From JANYIP01 sp031394045 (GTDB lineage Bacteria > Actinomycetota > Actinomycetes > Prado026), in contig JANMWN010000189.1 of NCBI GenBank assembly GCA_031394045.1, positions 1 through 29,861 of the forward strand: a DNA stretch of 29,861 bases, in the 5' to 3' direction. Every line of letters begins with the position of its first letter. Position 1 is the first letter of the stretch. The notes under the pieces were generated by a model. That model made no database searches and was not told the DNA's origin. It was given only the letters and a program-made list of their open reading frames with translations. The position numbers were made by a program, and so were the translations under genes. Shown here piece after piece: positions 22,177-29,438 of this stretch.

Positions 22177-23240
22177 GCGACCACGCGGTGCTCACGGCGT
22201 ACCTGCGGAGCCAGGCCGACTACTGCGCCGCCCACGGCTCACCGATGTACGGCGTGCTGGGGCACCACCTCGCTGACGACGTGGCGGCCGGCGGGCCGAC
22301 GGCCGACCTCCTGGCGCGCTGGATCGGACCCGATGTCACGGTGGCAGCTGTCGCGAGCGACCTGCCAGGGCTGCGCCTGCTCGGCGGCCTGCACCGGCTC
22401 GTGCTCGCGCGGGAGGCGCCTGCGCTCGCGCTCTTCTACCCGAGCGTCGGCGGCACAGCAGAGGTCGAAGCGGCCTGGCCGGTCGTCCGGGACACCTTGG
22501 TGGAGCACGATTCTGCGTTGCGAGCCGGGCTGGCCAAGGCCCCTCAGACCAACGAGGTCGGCCGTTCCGGTCCGCTGCTCGGCGGCCTCCAGCTCGTCGC
22601 GCAGTGGTCCGGCGGCCGTCCCGTCCGCCTCTACGAGATCGGTACCAGCGCGGGGCTCAACCTGCGGCCCGACCTGCTGCCGGTCGGGCCCGGCCTGCTG
22701 GTCGACACCCCGCTCCCGCTGCGCGACGCGCCCGCGTACGAGGTCGTCGAGCGGGTCGGTGGCGACCTGCATCCCATCGACCCGACGACCACCGACGGCA
22801 GGCTGACGCTCACCTCGTACGTCTGGGCCGACGACCTGCAGCGGCTCGAACGGCTGCGGGCGGCGCTCGCCGTGGCTGCCGACGAACCAGCCCAGCTGCT
22901 GCGGATCGGCGCGGCCGACCTGGTCGAGTCGATCGAGCTGCGGCCGGGCCTGGTGACGGTGCTGTGGCACTCGATCATGTGGCAGTACGTCGACGCCGCC
23001 GAGAGAAAGCGGGTCCTGGCCGCGATCGCCCGGCTGGCGAGCCAAGCCACCCCGGAGGCCCGCTTCGCGCACCTGCGGTTCGAGACCGAGGGCGATCCGG
23101 GTCCAGACCACCGTTGGCAGCACGGCGTACGCCTCTCGGCCTGGCCGCCTGCCGAGGGGGACTCGACCGGTATCGAGGGCCGGCTGCTGGGGACGGCGCC
23201 GCCTCACGGCGTACCCGTCGACTGGGCGAAGGCCCCTTAG
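22173..23240 (+). CDS. DUF2332 family protein
   Basis: 355 residues from an ATG overlapping the SUFU gene stop (ATGA). Family hallmarks are LRSQADYCAAHGSPMYGVLGHH near the start, NEVGRSGPLLGGLQLVA, the glycine motif RLYEIGTSAGLNLRPDLL (about residues 150-168), DLHPIDPTTTDGRLTLTSYVWADDLQRLERLRAAL and VTVLWHSIMWQYVD. The EIGTSAGLN loop looks like a class I methyltransferase SAM site, but no activity is established that I know. It is translationally linked to the SUFU and stress-protein genes, forming a three-gene block inserted between the acyl-CoA dehydrogenase and MaoC genes. Confidence 0.85.
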   Translation: MSDHAVLTAYLRSQADYCAAHGSPMYGVLGHHLADDVAAGGPTADLLARWIGPDVTVAAVASDLPGLRLLGGLHRLVLAREAPALALFYPSVGGTAEVEAAWPVVRDTLVEHDSALRAGLAKAPQTNEVGRSGPLLGGLQLVAQWSGGRPVRLYEIGTSAGLNLRPDLLPVGPGLLVDTPLPLRDAPAYEVVERVGGDLHPIDPTTTDGRLTLTSYVWADDLQRLERLRAALAVAADEPAQLLRIGAADLVESIELRPGLVTVLWHSIMWQYVDAAERKRVLAAIARLASQATPEARFAHLRFETEGDPGPDHRWQHGVRLSAWPPAEGDSTGIEGRLLGTAPPHGVPVDWAKAP

Positions 23241-23248
23241 GTAGAAGA

Positions 23249-23279
23249 TTGTGCGTGCTAGTTCAAACCGATCGCACAA
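23249..23279. promoter_or_regulatory. Inverted repeat upstream of the MaoC gene
   Basis: TTGTGCG (23249-23255) and CGCACAA (23273-23279) form a perfect 7-base inverted repeat with a 17-base spacer, ending 16 bases before the ATG at 23296. It could be a repressor operator or a small hairpin in the leader. The surrounding 55-base gap is AT-richer than average. Confidence 0.4.
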
Positions 23280-23295
23280 CTAAGGACGGGTGAGC

Positions 23296-23799
23296 ATGCA
23301 GTTCGGCCGCTACTACGAGGAGTTCGAGGTCGGCGCGACCTACAAGCACTGGCCGGGAAAGACGGTTACCGAGTACGACGACCACCTGTTCTGCCTGCTC
23401 ACGATGAACCACCACCCGCTGCACCTGGATGCCCACTTCGCCGCCGAGACGACAGAGTTCGGCAAGAACGTGGTCGTTGGCAACTACATCTACTCGCTGC
23501 TGCTCGGCATGTCCGTGCCGGACGTGAGCGGCAAGGCGATCGCCAACCTCGAGGTGGAGTCGCTGCGGCACGTCGCGCCGACCTTCCACGGCGACACGAT
23601 CTACGGCGAGACCAAGGTGCTGGAGAAGACCGAGTCCAAGTCCAAGGACGACCGCGGCATCGTGTACGTCGAGACCCAGGGATACAAGCAGGACGGCACC
23701 GTCGTGTGCATCTTCCGCCGCAAGGTGATGGTGCCGAAGATGTCGTACGGGCACGCGCGTGGCGGCGAGCAGCCAGGCAGACCCCTTCCGGCCTCTTGA
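23296..23799 (+). CDS. MaoC-like (R)-enoyl-CoA dehydratase
   Basis: 167 residues. Hot-dog fold features include YYEEFEVGATYKHWPGKTVTEYDDHLFCLLTMNHHPLHLD, in which the Asp and His of the hydratase motif D-x4-H-like segment (about residues 26-42) are present, and VVVGNYIYSLLLGM. ATG at 23296 has AAGGA 9 bases upstream; GTG at 23290 is only 3 bases from it. The expected reaction is reversible hydration of an enoyl-CoA such as mesaconyl-CoA or a branched product. In mycobacteria the homologue (Rv2499c) lies directly between CitE and FadE19; here it is about 2.3 kb away from them but on the same strand. Confidence 0.87.
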   Translation: MQFGRYYEEFEVGATYKHWPGKTVTEYDDHLFCLLTMNHHPLHLDAHFAAETTEFGKNVVVGNYIYSLLLGMSVPDVSGKAIANLEVESLRHVAPTFHGDTIYGETKVLEKTESKSKDDRGIVYVETQGYKQDGTVVCIFRRKVMVPKMSYGHARGGEQPGRPLPAS

Positions 23800-23826
23800 T
23801 CTCGGGCCTCTTGACCTAGGGCCTCG
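23790..23826 (+). repeat. 15-bp imperfect tandem repeat over the MaoC stop codon
   Basis: GGCCTCTTGATCTCG (23790-23804), GGCCTCTTGACCTAG (23805-23819) and a 7-base remnant GGCCTCG (23820-23826). It spans the MaoC TGA and precedes the DUF6758 start. Two differences separate the full copies. Confidence 0.8.
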
Positions 23827-23845
23827 CGCGGTCGACGCTCGGTCC

Positions 23846-24475
23846 ATGCGACCGGAGCCGGTCTGCCCTCGCTGTTCCGGACGTCTCGACGTCCCGGGGC
23901 TGGTGTCGAACGAGTGGGTCTGCCACGAGCACGGGGGCGTCCACCCGTTCCACCGCCGCACGCTCCCGCCGACCGCCGAGTCGATGGACTGGCTGGTGGC
24001 CCGCTCGGGCGTACCCGTCTGGCTGCCCTGGCCGTTGCCGCACGGCTGGCTGGTGACGGGTGCGGCGCATGCGGGCGACGAGCGTACGGGGGCGCGGGCG
24101 ACCGTGGTCGCGCTCTCGGGGCCGGCGCCCCTCGGCGGTACCGGCGAGCTGCTCCTGATCGCCGAGGAGCCGGGGATCGGGCTGGGCGCCCGGTTCGCCG
24201 GCCTGTCCGGCCCGGATGCCGGACCGCTCTCGGACCGTACGGCGCCGCACGCGCGGGTGCATGCCGCAGGGCACCCGACCGCGCTGTGGAACGTCGAGGG
24301 CGAGGACGACCGGGTGGCGTACGTGGGCGAGGCGCTCGGCTACTGGCTCTGGGCGGTGCTCTGGCCGGACACGGCCGGGCTCGTGCTGCAAGACCACATG
24401 TCCCTGGTCGACCTCCGGGACGCAGGGCACCCCCTCGACCTCCCCTTCGGCGCCCAGTCCCCCCGCCTTACCTGA
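23846..24475 (+). CDS. DUF6758 family protein with N-terminal zinc knuckle
   Basis: 209 residues from ATG at 23846. The N-terminus has C7-x2-C10 (VCPRCSGR), C26 and H29 (WVCHEHGGVHP), a plausible zinc site. Conserved-looking parts are VPVWLPWPLPHGWLVTGAAHAGDERTGARATVVALSGPAPLGG, ELLLIAEEPGIGLGARFAGL and VGEALGYWLWAVLWPDTAGLVL. This matches the streptomycete proteins annotated DUF6758, of unknown function. No strong ribosome site precedes the start. An upstream in-frame GTG (23759) would run over the MaoC end and the tandem repeat and was not used. The stop lies in an 18-base palindrome. Confidence 0.8.
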   Translation: MRPEPVCPRCSGRLDVPGLVSNEWVCHEHGGVHPFHRRTLPPTAESMDWLVARSGVPVWLPWPLPHGWLVTGAAHAGDERTGARATVVALSGPAPLGGTGELLLIAEEPGIGLGARFAGLSGPDAGPLSDRTAPHARVHAAGHPTALWNVEGEDDRVAYVGEALGYWLWAVLWPDTAGLVLQDHMSLVDLRDAGHPLDLPFGAQSPRLT

Positions 24476-24488
24476 CTCGCGAGTCAGG
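24471..24488. terminator. Perfect 18-bp palindrome at the DUF6758 stop
   Basis: CCTGACTCGCGAGTCAGG reads the same on both strands. As RNA it gives a 7-base stem with a CGCG loop. It overlaps the TGA at 24473-24475. It may be a terminator, or an operator for the formaldehyde dehydrogenase gene 98 bases downstream. Confidence 0.5.
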
Positions 24489-24492
24489 GTCG

Positions 24493-24559
24493 GGCTGCGC
24501 GACGTCGGCGCGACCTTCTAGGGTGTCCCGGACGCGGCCGACGACCCGGCTGCGCGACG
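24493..24559 (+). promoter_or_regulatory. Promoter region of mscR: -10 box flanked by 12-bp direct repeats
   Basis: TAGGGT at 24519-24524 fits a TANNNT -10 box. GGCTGCGCGACG occurs at 24493-24504 and again at 24548-24559, 55 bases apart, on either side of it. A transcript start near 24531 would leave a 56-base leader with GGAGG before the ATG. No good -35 is seen, so an activator is possible. Confidence 0.35.
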
Positions 24560-24586
24560 GTACGGCGCTACGAGCTGGAGGCAGCG

Positions 24587-25672
24587 ATGGTGGAGCGGGT
24601 ACGCGGAGTGGTGGCGCGCGCGAAGGGTGCGCCGGTGACCCTCGAGACGATCCTGGTGCCCGACCCCGGTCCCGGCGAGGCCAAGGTCAAGATCCAGGCG
24701 TGCGGGGTCTGCCACACCGACCTGCACTACCGCGAGGGAGCGATCAACGACGCATTCCCGTACCTCCTCGGCCACGAGGCGGCGGGCATCGTCGAGTCCG
24801 TGGGCGAGGGCGTCACCGATGTGGCGCCGGGCGACTACGTGATCCTCAACTGGCGGGCCGTCTGCGGACAGTGCCGCGCGTGCCGCCGCGGGCGCCCCTG
24901 GTACTGCTTCAGCACGCACAACGCGACCCAGCCGATGACGCTCGAGGACGGTACGCCGCTCTCGCCCGCGCTCGGCATCGGCGCCTTCGCCGACAAGACC
25001 CTCGTCGCCGCGGGTCAGTGCACCAAGGTCGACCCGAAGGCGCCGCCGCAGGTCGCCGGCCTGCTCGGCTGCGGGGTGATGGCCGGGCTCGGCGCGGCCA
25101 TCAACACCGGTGGCGTCTCGCGTGGGGACACGGTCGCGGTCATCGGGTGCGGCGGGGTCGGTGACGCCGCCATCGCGGGTGCCCGGCTGGCCGGCGCTCG
25201 TACGATCATCGCCGTCGACGTCGACGACCGGAAGCTCGAGTGGGCCAAGGACTTCGGGGCCACCCACACGGTCAACTCGCGCAGCACCGACCCGGTCGAG
25301 GCGATCCGGGGGTTCACCGACGGCTTCGGCGCCGACGTGGTCATCGACGCCGTCGGCCGGCCGGAGACCTACCGGCAGGCCTTCTTCGCCCGCGACCTCG
25401 CCGGCACCGTCGTGCTCGTCGGCGTGCCCGACCCGACCATGAAGATCGAGCTGCCCCTGATCGAGCTCTTCGGTCGCGGCGGCTCCCTCAAGTCGAGCTG
25501 GTACGGCGACTGCCTGCCCTCGCGCGACTTCCCGACCCTGATCGACCTCTACCTCCAGGGCCGGCTGCCGCTGGAGCGCTTCGTCTCCGAGACCATCGGC
25601 CTGGACGGCGTCGAGGCCGCGTTCGAGAAGATGCACCATGGCGACGTCCTTCGCTCCGTCGTCGTTCTCTAG
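24587..25672 (+). CDS. mscR: S-(hydroxymethyl)mycothiol dehydrogenase (NAD/mycothiol-dependent formaldehyde dehydrogenase)
   Basis: 361 residues, the family's normal length. Catalytic zinc ligands C42 (CGVCHTDLHYRE), H63/E64 (LLGHEAAG) and a later Cys (LLGCGVMAGLG) are present. The structural zinc site has C93, C96, C99 and C107. The Rossmann motif is VAVIGCGGVGDAAIAGARLAGA and the NAD-selecting acid follows in IIAVDVDD. The text NWRAVCGQC and FSTHNATQPMTLEDGTPL is typical of the mycothiol branch, not general alcohol dehydrogenases. The enzyme oxidises the formaldehyde-mycothiol adduct to S-formylmycothiol and can reduce S-nitrosomycothiol. It is followed after 12 bases by an MBL hydrolase, as in mycobacteria (Rv2259-Rv2260). 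Confidence 0.9.
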   Translation: MVERVRGVVARAKGAPVTLETILVPDPGPGEAKVKIQACGVCHTDLHYREGAINDAFPYLLGHEAAGIVESVGEGVTDVAPGDYVILNWRAVCGQCRACRRGRPWYCFSTHNATQPMTLEDGTPLSPALGIGAFADKTLVAAGQCTKVDPKAPPQVAGLLGCGVMAGLGAAINTGGVSRGDTVAVIGCGGVGDAAIAGARLAGARTIIAVDVDDRKLEWAKDFGATHTVNSRSTDPVEAIRGFTDGFGADVVIDAVGRPETYRQAFFARDLAGTVVLVGVPDPTMKIELPLIELFGRGGSLKSSWYGDCLPSRDFPTLIDLYLQGRLPLERFVSETIGLDGVEAAFEKMHHGDVLRSVVVL

Positions 25673-25684
25673 GGCGGGGAGCTC

Positions 25685-26311
25685 ATGGTCGCGCGCGTCG
25701 AACGGCTGGTCACCAGTGGCACGTTCTCGCTCGACGGAGGTACCTGGGAGGTCGACAACAACGTCTGGCTGCTCGGTGACGACGACGAGGTGATCGTCGT
25801 CGACCCGGCGCACGACGCGGCCGCGATCCTCGCGGCGGTCGCCGGCCGAGGGGTCGTCGCCGTGGTCTGCACGCACGGCCACGACGACCACATCGGTGCT
25901 GCCGGGGCCATCGCCGACAGCACCGGGGCGCCGATCCTGCTGCACCCGGACGACCTGATGCTGTGGCAGGTGGTCTACCCCGACCGCACGCCGTCCCAGC
26001 TCGCGGACGGCGACCGGATCGAGGTCGCCGGGGTCGAGGTGGTGGTCCTGCACACTCCCGGGCACTCGCCCGGCGGGGTCTGCCTGCACGTACCCGCGCT
26101 GGGGGTCCTGCTCTCCGGGGACACCCTTTTCCACGGCGGGCCCGGGGCGACCGGACGCTCGTACAGCGACTTCCCCACGATCCTGGCCTCGATCCGCGAG
26201 CGGGTCCTCGCGCTGCCGCCGGAGACCCGGGTCCTGACCGGTCACGGCGACGAGACGGCGGTGGGTGCCGAGGCGGTCGACTACGACGCGTGGGTCGCCC
26301 GCGGGCACTGA
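25685..26311 (+). CDS. MBL-fold metallo-hydrolase, partner of mscR
   Basis: 208 residues. The metallo-beta-lactamase metal site is complete: H64-x-H66-x-D68-H69 (THGHDDH), H127 (HTPGHSPGG), D146 (LLSGDTLF) and H187 (LTGHGDE). This is a glyoxalase-II-like thioester hydrolase pattern. Located 12 bases after mscR with GGGGAG as ribosome site, it is the natural candidate to hydrolyse S-formylmycothiol to formate and mycothiol; that substrate is inferred from the neighbour. Its TGA stop overlaps an ATG (TGATG) that opens a mini-reading frame leading to the next gene. Confidence 0.88.
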   Translation: MVARVERLVTSGTFSLDGGTWEVDNNVWLLGDDDEVIVVDPAHDAAAILAAVAGRGVVAVVCTHGHDDHIGAAGAIADSTGAPILLHPDDLMLWQVVYPDRTPSQLADGDRIEVAGVEVVVLHTPGHSPGGVCLHVPALGVLLSGDTLFHGGPGATGRSYSDFPTILASIRERVLALPPETRVLTGHGDETAVGAEAVDYDAWVARGH

Positions 26312-26330
26312 TGGCACTGATGGCACTGAT
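26304..26330 (+). repeat. 9-bp tandem repeat, three perfect copies
   Basis: GGCACTGAT at 26304-26312, 26313-26321 and 26322-26330, then a diverged copy GGCGCTGAC. Each unit carries an ATG in the same frame. It covers the end of the MBL gene and the junction to the nuclease gene. Confidence 0.9.
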
Positions 26331-26346
26331 GGCGCTGACGAGCTGA
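26311..26346 (+). CDS. Possible 11-residue coupling mini-ORF
   Basis: ATG at 26311 shares its A with the MBL stop (TGATG) and reads MALMALMALTS to a TGA at 26344-26346, whose A is the first base of the nuclease ATG (again TGATG). Three in-frame ATG codons come from the 9-base repeat. It could pass terminating ribosomes from the MBL gene to the nuclease gene, which has no good ribosome site of its own. A functional peptide is not implied. Confidence 0.35.
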   Translation: MALMALMALTS

Positions 26347-27215
26347 TGGCCTCGGGGGGTGACGAGCAGCTGGGCCTCGAAGGCATGCCGCGGCGGCTCT
26401 TCTCGTGCACACCGACCCGGCTGACCAGCTGGCTCGACTGCCCGCGCAAGTACCGCTTCAGCTATCTCGACCGGCCCACGCCGCCGAAGGGCCCGCCGTG
26501 GGCGCACAACTCGCTGGGCTCAAGCGTGCACAACGCGCTCCGGTCCTGGTGGGACGTGCCGTTGGCCCGGCGTACGCCCGAGGCCGCCGGCACGCTGGTG
26601 GAGACCGGCTGGCTGACCGAGGGCTATCGCGACGACGCCCAGTCGGCCGCGGTCCGATCGCGTGCCCGCGAGATGGTCGAGCGGTACGCCGCCCGGCTGG
26701 ACCCCGAGGCCGAGCCCAGGGGCGTCGAACGTACTGTCGCGACCAAGACCGAGCGGCTGGCCGTCAGCGGCCGGGTCGACCGGATCGACGAGCGAGGCGA
26801 CGAGCTGGTGATCGTCGACTACAAGACCGGGCGCCGACCGTTGACGACGGACGACGCGCGCGGCTCGCTGGCGATGGCGATGTACGTCCTCGGCGCACGG
26901 CGCACCCTGCGGGCCGACTGCCGCCGGGTCGAGCTGCACCACCTGCCGACGGGGGAGGTGCACGGGTTCGACCACACGCAGGAGTCGCTCGGCCGGCACC
27001 TGCGCAGGGCCGAGTCGATCGCCGACGAGGCCTCCGCGGCGGACGAGGCGTTCAAGGCGGGGCCGATGGACCCTGCCGAGGTCGACCGGGTGTTCCCGCC
27101 GCACACGGGCTCGCTGTGCGGCTGGTGCGACTTCGCCAGGCACTGTCCCGAGGGCCGGGCTGCGGCTGCGCCCAAGCGGTCCTGGGACGCAGTCGAGGAA
27201 CTGATCACGGAGTAG
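26346..27215 (+). CDS. RecB-family PD-(D/E)XK nuclease with Fe-S cysteines
   Basis: 289 residues from ATG at 26346. The Cas4/AddB/RecB-type nuclease core has TSWLDCPRKYRF with C32, H62 (SVHNAL), E128 region, and the catalytic D158-x-K160 (LVIVDYKTGRR). C258, C261 and C267 (SLCGWCDFARHCPEG) with C32 make a four-cysteine Fe-S staple, as in AddB and Cas4. No helicase domain is attached. It resembles the stand-alone actinobacterial RecB-like exonucleases such as Rv2119. Coupled to formaldehyde-detoxification genes, it may help repair aldehyde-damaged DNA; this is inference. The frame is open upstream to 26265 through the repeat, but this part is low complexity and overlaps the MBL gene. Confidence 0.87.
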   Translation: MASGGDEQLGLEGMPRRLFSCTPTRLTSWLDCPRKYRFSYLDRPTPPKGPPWAHNSLGSSVHNALRSWWDVPLARRTPEAAGTLVETGWLTEGYRDDAQSAAVRSRAREMVERYAARLDPEAEPRGVERTVATKTERLAVSGRVDRIDERGDELVIVDYKTGRRPLTTDDARGSLAMAMYVLGARRTLRADCRRVELHHLPTGEVHGFDHTQESLGRHLRRAESIADEASAADEAFKAGPMDPAEVDRVFPPHTGSLCGWCDFARHCPEGRAAAAPKRSWDAVEELITE

Positions 27216-27270
27216 TTGTCGGTCGGGCCCGTCCCCCCCAGGAAGGCCCTCCTCCACCAGCCGACAACTA
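27213..27270. terminator. Bidirectional terminator hairpin between convergent genes
   Basis: TAGTTGTCGG (27213-27222) and CCGACAACTA (27261-27270) are exact reverse complements. Inside, GGGCC (27225-27229) pairs with GGCCC (27245-27249). The left arm includes the nuclease stop codon. The next gene on the minus strand ends at 27306. The position suits termination in both directions. Confidence 0.6.
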
Positions 27271-27305
27271 GTCCCTGCTCAGCTCCTCGATCGTGCAGCG
27301 GGTGC

Positions 27306-27680
27306 TCAGGCGTCGAGCTCGAACCAGACCACCTTGCCGCCGTCGTTCTCGGACCATCCCCAGCGGTCCGCCAGCGTGTCGACGAGCTGGAGGCCGCGGC
27401 CGCCCGGCTCGGTCAGGTCGTAGTCGTGGCGCAGTACCGGCGGCGTCGACGGGTCGTGGTCATGGACCTCGACCCGCAGGCCCGACCCGGCAGCCTGGGC
27501 GCGCAGCTCCAGCGGCGCCCGTCCGTGCAGGATCGCGTTGGTCACCAGCTCGCTGACCAGCAGGACGGCGACCTCGCCGTCGTCGTCGCCACTCTCGCGG
27601 AGGTAGCCGGCGACGAGCCGACGAGCCTCGGCCACCTGCTCGGGTTCCGCGCTCAGGGTTGCGCGCAGCTCCGTCATCAC
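27306..27680 (-). CDS. GHKL ATP-binding protein (RsbW/SpoIIAB-like anti-sigma kinase domain)
   Basis: 124 residues. A single HATPase_c domain shows the N box LVSELVTNAILHG, the G1-like region VHDHDPSTP and G2-like PGGRGLQLVDTLADRWGW, ending KVVWFELDA. These small actinobacterial proteins act as serine kinases or sigma-binding switches, or as regulators paired with whiB-like or STAS partners; no STAS protein or sigma-B gene adjoins it. GTG at 27680 lies 9 bases after GGAGGG; ATG at 27677 is an equal alternative. It is 28 bases downstream of the hydrolase gene on the same strand and probably cotranscribed. Confidence 0.85.
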   Translation of the reverse strand: MMTELRATLSAEPEQVAEARRLVAGYLRESGDDDGEVAVLLVSELVTNAILHGRAPLELRAQAAGSGLRVEVHDHDPSTPPVLRHDYDLTEPGGRGLQLVDTLADRWGWSENDGGKVVWFELDA

Positions 27681-27708
27681 GGTCAATGTCCCTCCTCCGC
27701 CAGGGAGG

Positions 27709-28569
27709 CTAGCCCGCTCCCTCGACTCGGTCCCAGAACGCGACCAGCTCGCTGGCCGTTGCTCCGGGCGACTCCGCCGCCGGGGAATGTGCTGCTTCCG
27801 GGAACGAGACGGTGACCGCGCCGAGTCGTGACGCGGTTTCGGCCTGAATCTTCGGAGACCATGCGTCGTCTTCGGCACCGAAGGCCACGAGGGTGGGCGG
27901 GGCCACCAGCCGGAGCTCGTCGGTACGGTCCTGCTCGGTCGCCAGGATGCGGGCCATGGCCGCGAGACCGGCCGGGTCGTTCGCGAGGAAACGCTGGTGC
28001 AGGAAGGCGTCGAGCCGCGGGTCCTGCAACGGCTGCCAGCCCGCCGCGACCTCTTGCTCCCGGATGACGTTCCAGACGACGGCCAGCCCGAACAGGTCGA
28101 GGCCGGCCGCCATCTGCTCGAGCAGGGCCGAGCGCTCGTCCGAGATCGCGGCGGGGCCCGAGGACATCAGCACCAGGGAGCGGAACCGGCTCGGGTGGGC
28201 CAGGACCGCAGCCCTGGCGACCAGGCCCCCGAACGAGTGGCCGAGCAGGTGGACCGGCTCGCTGGTGATGGCGTCGGCAACCGCCAGCGCGTCAGCGCCG
28301 AAGCCGGCCAGGGTCCAGCCCTCGGGCCCGGGCGGGCCAGCTGTCTCGTACTGACCGCGCTGGTCGTACGCCACGACGTGGTAGCCGGCCCCGGCCAGGG
28401 GCGCCAGGATGGCGACGAAGTCCTCCTTGCTGCCGGTGAAACCCGGGACCAGAAGGGCCGTCGGGGCGCTCGGGTCACCCGCTTCGTGCGCCGCGAAGGT
28501 GCCGCGCGCGGTGTCGATGGCCCTGGCGGTGACACCGGTCGGAAGCTCGAGGAACGGAGGAGTGCTCAC
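27709..28569 (-). CDS. Alpha/beta-hydrolase
   Basis: 286 residues from GTG at 28569. The fold is shown by ALLVPGFTGSKEDFVAIL (oxyanion region), HVVAYDQRGQYETAG, the nucleophile elbow LLGHSFGG with S112, the acid in VAFGAEDDAWSP and the histidine in FPEAAHSPAAESP near the C-terminus. A cap region lies between about 135 and 215. It is an esterase or haloperoxidase-like enzyme of unknown substrate. The frame is open up to 28650, but TATTCT (28577-28582) sits 7 bases before this GTG, consistent with a leaderless start here and no need for a ribosome site. It is divergent from the ParA gene. Confidence 0.88.
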   Translation of the reverse strand: MSTPPFLELPTGVTARAIDTARGTFAAHEAGDPSAPTALLVPGFTGSKEDFVAILAPLAGAGYHVVAYDQRGQYETAGPPGPEGWTLAGFGADALAVADAITSEPVHLLGHSFGGLVARAAVLAHPSRFRSLVLMSSGPAAISDERSALLEQMAAGLDLFGLAVVWNVIREQEVAAGWQPLQDPRLDAFLHQRFLANDPAGLAAMARILATEQDRTDELRLVAPPTLVAFGAEDDAWSPKIQAETASRLGAVTVSFPEAAHSPAAESPGATASELVAFWDRVEGAG

Positions 28570-28576
28570 CCGAGGC

Positions 28577-28582
28577 AGAATA
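28577..28582 (-). promoter_or_regulatory. TATTCT -10 box, leaderless promoter of the hydrolase gene
   Basis: On the minus strand TATTCT is followed by 7 bases and then GTG at 28569. This is the spacing that puts transcription start at the first base of the start codon. No ribosome site is present. No clear -35 is seen. Confidence 0.5.
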
Positions 28583-28670
28583 GGGCTCGTACCCGTGCCG
28601 CCCGTGTCCCGGACCCGGCAACTCGCACGTCTCCCGCAAGCCCCTCGCACGCTCTCTCATCGGATTGCTC

Positions 28671-29438
28671 GTGACCCACACCCTCGCCGTCGCCAACCAG
28701 AAGGGCGGCGTCGCCAAGACCACCACGGTGGCCTCGCTCGGTGCCGCGCTGGCCGAGCAGGGGCAGCGGGTGCTCCTCGTCGACCTCGACCCGCAGGCCT
28801 GCCTCACGTTCTCGCTCGGGCTCGACCCGGAGGCGCTCGAGCTGTCGGTCCACGACGTGCTGCTCGGGCGGGTATCGGCCGCGATGGCCGTCCAGGCCAC
28901 CGACGACGGCGTCGACCTGCTCCCGTCGACGATCGACCTGGCCGGTTCCGAGGCGATGCTGCTCACGCGTACGGGGCGCGAGTACGCCCTGCGCACCGCT
29001 CTGGAGGAGCTTGGCGACCGGTATGACTGGGTGCTGCTCGACTGCTCGCCCTCGCTCGGCGTGCTCACCCTCAATGCGCTGACCGCGGCCGACTCGGTGC
29101 TGATCCCGTTGCAGTGCGAGACGCTGTCGCACCGCGGGGTCGGGCAGCTGCTCGACACCGTCCGTGACGTCCAGCGGCTGACCAACCGCGGGCTCGTGGT
29201 CCTCGGCGTGCTGCCGACCCAGTTCGACGGGCGTACCAAGCACGCGCAGGCGGTGCTCGCGGACGTGTCCGAGCGCTATGCGTTGCGGGTACTGGATCCG
29301 CCGATCACCAAGTCGGTACGGTTCGCCGAGGCACCCGCGGCCGGGCGCTCGATCCTGGCGACGGCCAGCGGCTCCAAGGGCGCGGCGGCCTACCGTGAGC
29401 ACGCCCGGCTGCTGATGAAGGGGCGGAAGGCGTCGTGA
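28671..29438 (+). CDS. ParA/Soj-family ATPase
   Basis: 255 residues from GTG at 28671. The deviant Walker A is QKGGVAKTTT with K11 and K16; VLLVDLDPQACLTFSLG is the A' box and YDWVLLDCSPSLGVLTLNAL the Walker B region. Then PLQCETLSHRGVGQLL and LGVLPTQFDGRTKHAQ are typical of ParA/Soj. No ParB gene or parS-like palindrome is near and the next gene is a zinc-ribbon protein, so this is probably a non-segregation ParA, such as one placing another cargo; M. tuberculosis Rv3213c is comparable by memory. A TTG at 28665 is an alternative start. The stop overlaps the next gene (GTGA). Confidence 0.9.
   Translation: MTHTLAVANQKGGVAKTTTVASLGAALAEQGQRVLLVDLDPQACLTFSLGLDPEALELSVHDVLLGRVSAAMAVQATDDGVDLLPSTIDLAGSEAMLLTRTGREYALRTALEELGDRYDWVLLDCSPSLGVLTLNALTAADSVLIPLQCETLSHRGVGQLLDTVRDVQRLTNRGLVVLGVLPTQFDGRTKHAQAVLADVSERYALRVLDPPITKSVRFAEAPAAGRSILATASGSKGAAAYREHARLLMKGRKAS

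Noticed and set aside
23256..23277. tRNA-like T-loop (GTTCAAACC) upstream of the MaoC gene
   Set aside because: The flanking bases do not form a T stem, and no anticodon arm or acceptor stem can be built around it.
26304..26339. Possible short CRISPR-like repeat
   Set aside because: The 9-base units abut with no spacers and lie in coding junctions; this is a simple tandem repeat.
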